60,000 nt of DNA from Membranipora membranacea (taxonomy: Eukaryota > Bryozoa > Gymnolaemata > Cheilostomatida > Membraniporidae), in NCBI GenBank assembly GCA_914767715.1, contig OU612068.1, positions 6,140,001-6,200,000 on the forward strand, read 5' to 3'. Made by a program: the position numbers and the translations under genes. Below, piece after piece: positions 40,450 to 52,400 of this stretch. Within the stretch, counting starts at the first letter, position 1. Every line of letters begins with the position of its first letter. The notes beneath the pieces are model-generated. The model was not told where the DNA came from. It did not search any database and was given only the letters and a program-made list of their open reading frames with translations.

Positions 40450-43400
40450 TAACCTTGATCACAAATCAGCTCAACCACCTGAAAATAAGGGAGACAGTTT
40501 GTTGTGATGGAGTATATTTTCATACAAAAAGTTTAACGAGCAAACAGTTAGGCTTCTTTGACCAGCAATAGCAACAAGTACAACATTATTCCACTATAGC
40601 TGTGTAATATGTATATGTAACGTATACAATATGGTAACTTGCGGTGGTATTTCAAGAACATTCTGGGTCGAAGATTGCGTATACATAGTTATAGGATATA
40701 AGCATTATCGGGAGAGATTGAGATAGTTAATTAGGACGGCTCAGAGAAATTGCAGTCACCCGCAAACCAGCAGGATAGTATAGAATAACTAAGTTTGAGT
40801 ATAAATGTATTCATTCCTGTTACCTCAGGGCAGGGAGATCACAAAACACAGTCAAGTAACCAGAGCACAAACTCAAAAATTTTATAATGTCTATAGCAGA
40901 ATCTGCGCAGGTCTTCTCAATTTCTTTCAGGAAGGGGTTAGGGAGAAGGATATTTTCTTAAGAGAACTGTCTCAGTGAAGTGTACACGAAGTCTGTTAGC
41001 AAACGACATCATTTATTCTCCTCCCTCTACCCTTATCTGTGTTGTACTACTTTTGATTTCATAGTGCATGTTCAGGATATACAACTCAGCAAATTGTCTC
41101 ATATTGGAATCAAACAGTGACACAGAATCAAGCTGCACTGTGTTGTCACGTAATGATCATGAACTTACACTTGGCTCCATCAAAGCTGGGTTCACACATC
41201 TGTGTACAGCACTGTTCACTATCTCATCCAGCAAGGAATGTACAATACTACAAAAAATGCATAGGCCTTAAATTGTTAGTTATCCCCTCTTTGACACAAA
41301 AGTCAAAGAGCTGACAACTTGGATTTATAATGTGATAATGCAAATAAGAGGTTCCACTGTTTTAATAAATCTCTGGCAGGCAATCTAAAGTTACTATACA
41401 TGTGAAAGTTAATGTTGTCTTCTGGTCTGGAGCTATATTAATGAGATTGCATATTAGAATAACATAATTTTTATCCATAATTTAGCCACATTTAGATAAC
41501 TTAGAAAAGAAGGTGGCTAGAACAATTACAAAATGCAAGAAGCAGTAATTTGAAAGGTAGGTCAAGATATTTGCAGCTTTATGGGGGTTCTTTTTTTCAT
41601 TATTTGCTAGGGGATAGCGCGAACGCAGTCCCCCACTACCAAAAATTACGCACCCGAGTTACCCACATTTGGGGCAATCGCAAGCGCCAGCCAAACCGAA
41701 GTGCAATGGCAAGGCCTCTTCTTGGGGGATCTTGCTAATTGATCCAAGATGCCCCTGTGCCAGGTAAGTATGAGTTGTTTCACATTGCTCAGGGATCCCC
41801 CCCAAACTTCCTATGAGAATAACAAGTGTGCTTTGGAAAATAGCACAGCGAGCCATTTCTCTGTGCTTATCTCAACTACCGTGGCTAAATCTCATGACGC
41901 TATCTCCGACAATAGAAGGTTACGAATTCCCCCCATCAAACTGAATGTGCGGGTTGAAAAATTTCAAATTAAGAATAAGGTAAGCAGGAGATAATGCCCA
42001 ATATATTCAGAGAGGCAAGTGGCGCCACTGCAAGCAGAGGTAATAATCAGCTTGTATATATGTGGTAATTAGAAAATGAGATGTGCTTTGTGTGAATGGT
42101 AATTATGATGCTACCTACGGATGTAATTATCCTGTGTTGGGAGATATACTCCGAGGTAATAATACCATACACCCTCATAAGTCATAATCTAACTAACATG
42201 CCTATGTTCAAATGTAGCATCTTGCTCTATTCGAAAATCAAATTCTTCACAGCTGCAGAAGAAAATCTTTATGTGGTTGACAATGATAAGGATCTCTTTG
42301 CTAGAACATTCAGGAGTTGTGTCACTAATAAAAACAGGACACAACTTCATAATTTGGTTGATCAAGCTTGACGAATTGAGAAAGCGCATGCGATGAGTCT
42401 GCCGAAGCAGAAAATGTAAACAAGAACCGCTCTCTATTTCCAGCTATTGCAAACCAATGCAGGGCTAACATAGTTTTGCTTTTAAAACGAACAGGTTGGT
42501 TAAGGAAATCAAGCTTAGGATCAACTGATGCTACAACGTCACCATAATTGATTTCACAAGCAACAGATAAATTTCCAAAAGCCATAATGTCTTCTTATCT
42601 ATAGTGCCTGCAGGCGGCATGAGTGCAGGCTTTTTCTTTTATACCAACAAACAGCAAATTGACACAACAAATTACTCTGACCCCTTCTTTCTAAAATTAA
42701 TTCGATCAGTCAAATAAAAATTTATAATAATAAAGGACACATACTTGTTGCTTTCATGTAAAGTTGAAAGGAACTTTAAAATCCTTAACCTTCCCTACTG
42801 TAAGGAGCACATTGTTATAGAAACTGCAGAGAGCTAGTTAACAACTTCCGTTCAAAAACATATCGGAATTCTGACCTTTAATTGCCATCCTACACATTCA
42901 TGTAAAATTATGACTGTAGGAAGTTTTTTTCATCCAGAAAAACAGCGAATAAATGATATAAATATTTGAAATGCCTAAATTCACCAACATAACATCCAAA
43001 ATTATGGTGCAGGTTTCTACATGATTGTTATGGTTTACCCATTAAAATATTTACATAAATATTTATATGTTTATGGGTTAACAAAACACATCATTAGTGA
43101 TGATACATAAATTTAGAAACTCTTCAAGCCATTGATATATCATAGTTTTGCTAATGACTTGGAAGACAGTTTCAAGTCTGTTACTTTGTTGAAGTTTGTA
43201 GGGGATTTTCATTTCATTAATTGCTAGGGGATAGCGCGAACGCAGTCCCCCACTACCAAAAATTACGCACCCGAGTTACCCACATTTGGGGCAATCGCAA
43301 GCGCCAGCCAAACCGAAGTGCAATGGTAAGGCCTCTTCTTGGGGGATCTAGCTTGTTGATCCTAGATGCCCCTGTGCCAGGTAAGTATGATTTGGTTTGT

Positions 43401-46400
43401 GTTGCTCAGGGACCCAGTCCAAACTTCCTGTGAGCTAAAAAAGTGTGCTCGGGAATTATCTACACTGTGTTACTTGTAATATTTATTAAACATTCCTAAA
43501 TAAAAAATTTAAAAAAAATTTCTGCCCATGGAAAAATTTGATTTTTCTATTTTCATTTTATTTGCTTAAATTTGGGAATGTTATATTTAAGGTTACAGCA
43601 AGCGGGAGATAATGCCATATTTAGTTTGACGTCACTCTCGACCATAAGCTAATACAGTGTGTGATTGTGGTTGCGGCAAACAAAGACAATCGCTTTATCA
43701 ACACCAGCATGAATAATTGGCACTAAATGCTTATTATTATCACAGCGCTACATTAACGCATTGTACGCTTATATGCTTGAATACACAAAGCACCAGGAGC
43801 AAAGATTATAAATGCTTGTCAGGGATTAGTCATGTATTATACCGTGGATTGACATATTTGCCACATCAGTATACAAATACCATGTAGTGGCAATTTGTTA
43901 CAAGTAAATTTGTGGAATAAAAGTTGAATTTAAAGTTAATTTTAATCTTCGCAAGTTTTAATGCTATGTCTTCCGAAGGAGTTGGATAGATCAAGCCATA
44001 GAGATATTATATACTGTTTACTGTATATAATATCTCTATATCTCTATGTCAAGTTTTTTATTCCGAACTAGATCCTAAACTCATGGATACATTGAAAATA
44101 CTGTCAGTCACTTAGAACTCTTGATGGTCAAATCAACTATTCACGCTGCATTGCTAATATACAAATGTATAAAGTGGGTTATTTTTTTTACTTATGATGA
44201 AAATTGTTGATTAAAAGCTGTCATCAGTTAACTGATGTGTCATCTTGCAAAATGCTCTAAAACCGTCAGTGCTGACACTCTACATGTAAACCATATTATA
44301 CTCATTTTCTACACTGACACCGAAAATACATGTGTAAATGTGTATCTCTGATCATTAGAGTCAATTTAGTACGAGTACCTAACATGTACCCGCCCCAAAC
44401 TAGTAAAATTAAACTCGGGTCATCACAGTGAATTAATTCACTCTCTATCCATCATAGATATACATGCAATAGTATATCTCGCCATCAGTGTGCTCTTTAT
44501 TTTGTAAATATACCCACTATGTAGTTGAACTTACTTTTCATCAGAGACAAATCTCCATAGATAGAGCTGTAGGTAATGTGTATCTACTTGTATCTGCTGT
44601 AGCCCATAAGTACCAAACGATCGCAACCGAACACACTCCAGGAATGTCTGCAAATATGTGTGCAGGATTAATATATAAGGCTACACAGTTTAGATCAATC
44701 ATCAGCGATATATCGACACCGTTTTGGGTTGTTGAGTTGATATTGAATTAAAAGAAAAAGCAGCTCAATAAGCATTCTGTAACAAGATCACTAATGATAC
44801 CAAAATATTTTAGCTCATGAACACTAACTTGGAAAGAAATCTGATAATTTGAAATTCTTACCTTGAGGCTAATTTTAATGATGCCAGTTAGAATGGAGAC
44901 TTTATTGAATTCTATGACAGTAAATATCTCAATCTTCTCAGAGAAAAGTTTCTGTATATTACTCATCAGTGTGCTGTTTACACTTTAAGATTTCAAAGAA
45001 TAAATTAAAATACAATTATTAGATAATGCCCGATGGTTCAACCTTCTTTGAGGTAGGAAATTGCTTTCTTATATACAATGAACACCTACCGGAGATTTCA
45101 AGCTAAAAGGTCTGATTGTAAGAAATGTTAAGACTTGATTAACAAACAAAAAATTTAGTGTTTGTCAGGTTCCAAATATTCATGAATCTGTTGCAAAAAC
45201 AAGCAAATCAATAACAAAATATAATTATAAACTGAATTAAAAAAGAAAAATTCAATAAAAATATAGTTGTTACATTGACTAACCTGGCAGCGTAAGTCCA
45301 GTTATGTTTGCTTGGATGTTTTGAGGCAGAGCTGTAATTCAGAGTACGCCTACTCGAGTCACTGCTTCTCTCTTTCTTGACTCCTTCTTCAAAGAGCTGG
45401 CCGACTAGAGTATCGATAGCAGTGATATCCTCGATAACTCTTTTCATTACTGCTCTGACTGTGCGAGGCTCTATCGTGTTCAACCAATCACGAGTCTCCA
45501 CACTTTTACGTAATAACTGCATTAAACAAATCAGAACTGACATAAAAATTTTCCGATGTACATGCATCGGAAAATTAAAGCAATGATGTTTTTGTCTATG
45601 GCACACCTTGTCAGATTGCGTCAATGTGATTTTAATCCGTTTTCATTGGGAAAAATAATCTGGGTCTGGAATAGAGCGTATTGTGGAAAAATATGTAAAT
45701 CTAGATTTTCTATAATATATCTTCCGCGCATTGCAAAATGCTGTAAGCCAGCGATTACTTTGCATATTTTTCAGCAGCAGTGGGCAAGAGGACTCTCAAG
45801 GCCTCAAGTTAGTTGGCTCTAACTAGTGAGTCTTATTTCAGCTTGATAGTGTATGTACACATATATGCATTGTGCTTGTCTGCTAAAGAATCACCTGTAT
45901 TACACTCTGAGCTGAGTATAACAGAAGTGTGCATCCTTACCTGTGAGATGACTTGGCCTTGTATTCTGACATAGTGGTTTAGTAATTTCTGTCCGATATC
46001 TTTAAAGTTCTCACAGAGAGCACCAATAGGAGTCGCCTGTCTGGAGTCTGATATAAAAAACTCATCTACATGAGCCAGCTACAAGAATATAATAGTTATA
46101 GACACATACTATATAACACTGTAGAGATACAGAAAAGAAAACCCAGCGCACATGTGTGACAAAGTGAGTTGTCCTTCCCTTTATTAAATATCAAACCTTA
46201 AAAGGCATTGTTACCTCATGACATGAAGTCAGATAATAATAAAAAAAAACTTATTTTTACAACACGCAAAATAACATTTGGTGTGTCAAGCAGATTGATC
46301 AAGTATTTGAAGAAGGTAAGAGTTAATGGTTCTTGCTCACTAAAGATATACTTGTTTGAATCAGTGACTCACCAGATACATAGCGGTGGAATGTCCCATA

Positions 46401-49400
46401 TCAGAGGAGAATCGAGCTAATATTAACAGTAGTGGTGGACTGCTTACTGAGTTAGAGTCACAGTAATCCTAAAATATCAACAGTACGATCAATGTGAGCC
46501 AGTGCAGGTGTGACAGAATTATATATCATTAGTAAAGTCAAATCTTTAGAATTATTATATTTATTTCAAATTTTGTAATTTTTAGACTAGAATAATTTGA
46601 CTTTGTCAAAAAGAGACGTTTGTTATGTCCGGTTAACACAAGTCAACTAAAAAAAAAGTATACAATCTGAGAGAGCGATTGGGTGGGATATCAGAAACAG
46701 CCTCTGTTATGCGTTGGTATATCAGCACTCCAGATCGACTTTTAGACTACATTATAAGCATTTGTGTCTCTAATCAGTAAAGCTTATCTAACCTTAGAAC
46801 CTCAGATATACCCACCCTTAATTATGGATTTAATTTTGGGTGTAGTCCTTTGGAGCTGAAGATACAGAGGCTGTGCTCTTGTGATGCCATCAGAGTATAA
46901 CTAGACTTACCTTAGACACGGAGTATAACTAGACTTACCTTAGACACGGAGTATAAATGCTCGAGATATGACATAAGTAAGTTTCTAACATCCGAACAGT
47001 AAGTAGTCCTGAAATGTCGAGATGATGAGTAGGAAGATCCAGACTCTATAAACGTCTGAAAATAGAAACCAAAGACAGCATAAAGCATAAGCATAAAAAA
47101 TTATCAAAAATCATTCACGGATCTAGTCATGAATGGAGGTACGCATAAAAAAAGTCAGTTGTCTAAGTAACTGTAAATTTTAACATGCAGATATGAAGAG
47201 AAATTTAGATGACCAGTTCTTGAGAAGGATTGAATCATGATTCCTTAATGTATGTGTATCTTGAATCGATAGAGCATGAACAAATTTAAAGACGTTGATA
47301 TGTCCACCCAAAGTTGAATTCTATGATAAGGACTAGGTGGGTACACTTTAGATACTGACGTTAAATTAATTCAAACAATCAGAGATACAAGCGCTTGTAT
47401 TAAACTCAAGAAAAGTCATTTTGTAACTGACCCACACTGATCACGTGATATACTATTGGGTATATATCTCTGATCGATAGAGAGTGAATTGATTCATTTA
47501 GCATGAGTACCAACACAAGGAATTTGGTGTGACGACCCGTGTTCAATTTGACTAATTAGGGGGGGGGGGGTACTTGTTAGGTACTGATACTAAATAGACT
47601 CTCACGATCAGCGATACACATGTTAATGGTGTAGTCTAGAAGTCACGGTGTAACTGACCTGTAGATGATGTAATGCGGCCTTGACCTGATCGACCACAGC
47701 TTGATTTAAAGTATCCAGTAGATCAGATAGAGACATCTTACCGTCCTGTACTGATTTACCTAATAACTTAGGAGTAGCTAAATTATGTCTCACGTCGGCA
47801 ACTGAATCTAAGAAAAAAAAAAAGATACCACCATTTGTAGAACTGCAAATTATTATGTGGATATTTGTGATGGGATGCTATTAAACAATGGCTAAAAAGG
47901 AGCTCTCTTGAGAGTCATGTATAGAGTTTCAATAGAAAACATTAGAAAGTCTTGAGAGAAAACCAGAAAAAAATACGTCCAATAACTGATAATAACCTCC
48001 GATTCTAATTTGGCAGGATTGGGTGTTGTCCACTATCCTCCGGAGCTCAACTTTTGATATGCCAATGGCCCAGTTAAATGTGAAGATTCAAATTGTTAGC
48101 GTCAATAAAAGACTTACCAGCAAACTGCATCTGTAGTGTATCCAGATATTGTTTAACTCTTTCTCTGGCTACTTTCAGCACAATATCATTACCAGCCACT
48201 GCAAAGTCCGCGTTAGGTAAAAGTTTGTTCATAGCCTGAAGTCTTCTAGAAAATCTGTCTGAAGCCCTCACAAGTAAGGACGTGTCGCTGTTCCTCTCCT
48301 TAAAGTATAAAAACAACCCTTTGACTTGGACTTTGGTTACAGCTTGGGACGCATGGAAAGGCAACTCAAAACTTTATAATTGTAAATTGTAACCATTGAA
48401 TTGAGAGGGAGAGCAGAAGGAAACAATCACGTACATGATTTACCGCACATGATCATATATCTGCTGCTTGAGGGTACTAGACCATGGAAGGATGATCATG
48501 ACTATAGAATGTGATCCTCAATACTCAAAGTTTGCAGATGGTATAGCTCAAATTATTGGGATGAGACAACACACACTTTTCATTATTATTTATTACACAT
48601 TATATAATTCATAATATTTTAAATATCAGTTGCATCATCGCAACTATCCTATCATTCGTGAGAAGTCTGATGCATAACTCGCATATTATTTTTGTGTAAC
48701 CATGTTCTCATACCTCTTGCTGTAGCCTAGTTTGTGTATGTCTGAAATACTGCTCCATCAGCTCCCACACAAACTGGTTTAACATCTTTAAAGCTATTGT
48801 GTTCAGCTCATCTCTACAATGGAGAAATCACCAATGTTACCATTGAATCAATTGAGGAATATGATATGATGGTGCAAGCAACATTCCTACATCATCAGGT
48901 ATACAGTAGTGCATGGAATGAAGCGTCAGGATAAAATGCAATTATAATTACTCCGCAGCTATACAATGCTATAGATTTTTGATGACGAACTTCTAAAATC
49001 TGATCTCATGAGTCAAAAGATCAAGATATATCCTATTCATTAACTTTGTGGATGAAACCATAAAATATATACCTTGAACACATACATGTTTACGGATATT
49101 TTATCTTAGATAACTTAATAACCATTCTAAAATGCATATGTATTTTTTTCAATGTGACTAGTGCGAGGCAAATCCAAAACAACAGCAAATATAGGAAAAA
49201 ATTGATTATACAGAGCGAGGGGGTGCGGGACATATGGGGCAGATGTCTCACACACCCTGGTATAGGTAACATATGTATAAAGTGGACTTACTCTCTATGC
49301 TGGTCTCTGTGTAAGAACATGTCTGTATATGAAGCTATCACTAGACAAAGATTACTCAGAAACTTATTACATCCAATATCAACAAACTCCAGAATATCCT

Positions 49401-52400
49401 ACAAAAGGGAAAGAGTAAAGACAGTGCATGATAGCACAAACGGATTGTGAAATGAAAAAAAGGCTTGAGCACAGGAACACTAAGTCAGATACAAACTTAA
49501 CCTAAAGCCTACAATTCAAACAAATTTGAATTTTACTTAAAAAAAAAATTCCTGTAGCTATGAAGTTTCAGTGGACATACCATCGGGAGTGAGAAGTTAG
49601 GATCCTGTGGGTCCAGAGCTGATCTTTTTATCTCAATCTGTTTCTCTAGTTCTGCTAAATCTTCAGACAGCTTCTCTTTAGCACTAAATGAGGAATAAAG
49701 AAGAAATTATGTCAAAATATATTATCACACTCAAACTGTAAAGTTATAACTTGAGGAGAGACTTGGTTTTGTTTCAAGAACATACATCAGGCCATACTAT
49801 CAACTGGTCTTTTTTATTTGGGTTGAATTTAGAACAAAAACAGACAGTACAAAACATACTTCAGACGCTAAAACCTTCACGTTTCAGACTGATTAAAAAT
49901 GTTTACTGATAAAAGAACACAAAATTTAGACGAGATTATTTCTTATTCAACAGATTTAGGAGTACTCACTGAGTTAGATATTCCTCATACAGAGTCTCCG
50001 GTGGCTCATCAAGTTGTAACAGTAGATCCACACACTCAGACAGCTGCTGTGCTGTAGACTGAGATAAAAAGAAATACAGATTTGTAACAGTAATGATTAT
50101 ACAATACAGCACTGATGTCTGCCTACAGAACCTGGTATCTGAATTTTCAAAGATATGGGCAAATCATCATCATACATAACATAATTGAATTATATACATA
50201 TATGTATAATACAGGTATATGGGATAAACAAATATCTTAAAATCTCATTTGGGCCAAAAAATATTCCAGACTGTATCTGAATGATATATGTGCGATGTAG
50301 ATACATATTATAGTCTTCTCACCTCCGGTTGTCTAAATCTGAGCTTCAGCTTGACCTTGAGATCAGCGACTATGAGCTCACAATCAGAGTGGATACCCTT
50401 GAATGAAGGCATATCCTTATATCTGTTTATCACTGCCTGTGTCCGTAGGTATGACCTGTGTGAATTCAAACAGAAATGATCGATAAAACAATCAAAATGA
50501 GTTTCTTCACAAAGCATCAATCAATGGAGCCCTGTGATAAAATCCTTATATTATATAGTAAAAACATTAACATTGAGGAGGAGTGTCAACTCTGATTTTG
50601 TACATCTGGTGAATGTATATTTGGTTCAATAACGATCATTGAAGATCATTGACTGAATGTATTTTATGTATAAAACAATGGTTTGTGAGTTTTTGCCAGT
50701 TCTGCTACTTATTTCAATCACTTCAAAAGCCATTAATTTACCTGACGGCAAGATTGAACTCCTGGTTCTCAATACAACTCTGCAGCTTCTGGGGTAAGTC
50801 AAACAGATACTGCAGCTACAACAACCAAACAATAGTTCTAATAATACCAAATTAACTCATCCGATAATAAAGTATCCGCATATAATCTCAGAGACACATT
50901 TTTAAATGATTTTAGTTCTTAGATGAAAGAGTTTCATAGGTTCAACTTCAAAAAACCACTGCACTCAGGGATTTAGATCTTACTCAATGCATCACCGAAG
51001 TGTGTCTATAAATAGACTATTATTTGTATTGACGCAGAACAAGGGCAGTAAAAAGAACATCATTTAGAGACGGCAAGTAAATTGAAAGCCTAGTACAGAA
51101 AGTATACATACTTTTCTGAGCAGAGCGTGTACACCGTGCAGCTCTGATATTTTTGATCTCCTTTCATGCAGGGTGTCTGTTATCTGACTACTAAAACCAA
51201 CTATGTTGTTCATACTCTGTGACAATAAATCCATCTCTTCTTCCATCTTTACAAAATCATTCTTCATCTACAACAAATTGATATAAATATTTGAATTACT
51301 ATGTGAGAATTTGGCTTATGTATCTCCGGGGTATATCAGTGCCCAGGCATTTATGCAAACAAGTGCCAGTCTACATAAAATAGAAATCAGTTCCTATACA
51401 GTTGCCATACATGGACGAGTATGCTAGGGTTTCTATTGAGACCAGGTTTTCAGTTTATGTTACGTTGTTGTAATAATGATATCATTTTCTGTTGGCAATA
51501 TAAAGTTTTGTAATACATGTGGATTGAAAATTTGTGCTACCAAACACTGCGAGGGAAAATTATACCTTTCTTATAGTATCTGTAGCACCGATGAACTTGT
51601 TATAGTTTTCATAGACTAAGGTTTGCATGCTCGAATCAAGACTTCTGATCGAGCTAGTCATTTCTCCTTCTTTGTCCATCAGCTCAGTAAGTGATTTCTC
51701 CAGTAACAACTGGTCTAGATATGACTGGGGCTGGAACCCTCGACCGTCTACAAAACATCACAACAACAAGTTACATTTAAATATTTGTTATTTGTATAAT
51801 TTCAATTCAACCTCTATAAATAAATAAATTTTTTCTCAGATCGTTGTTGGCTCATGTAAATCATGATAAGGTAAGTTGCGAGGGCTGAGGCAAGGAGTGC
51901 ATGGTCAGAATCAGCTGATGAAGTTTAAGTACTCACCGATATCATACGGATCTGCACTAATGTCGTCAGACAGATCATCTCCGTCAGCGTCAGGTGTTTC
52001 AACAGATGCACCATAATATGACTGTAACAAGTTCCTCCTCTTCTGTCGAGTGCTGTCTGCTGGTATTTCAACATCACCGTCTGAACAAACAGACGCATGA
52101 CTGTTAGGTTAGATGTGACAAGAACAACACTAGACAAATCTCACATATAAGGCATTACCGAGAACAGAGCCAGTGATACGAGTGTGAGAGTCTCCGAGCT
52201 TATATTGCCATGCACAGGAAAACTGTAGTTGGCACTCATCCAGCTTGGTCAAAGCTTTTTTACTCATCGACGCTGGTTTGTGCAAACCTCAGTGGGACCT
52301 GAGTTGTCAAGTAGGGCATCACTGTGGAAAATTAAATACCCTCTTCTAGTCCCAGTCTGGCAAATAACATCATGAAATGGGATTGACTTAAAAAAATGTC

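Noticed and set aside
41749-42585. Open frames between the two intronic U1 genes
   Set aside because: One overlaps the U1 gene and its promoter elements. The others lack splice sites and motifs, and VPS51 phases do not accommodate them.
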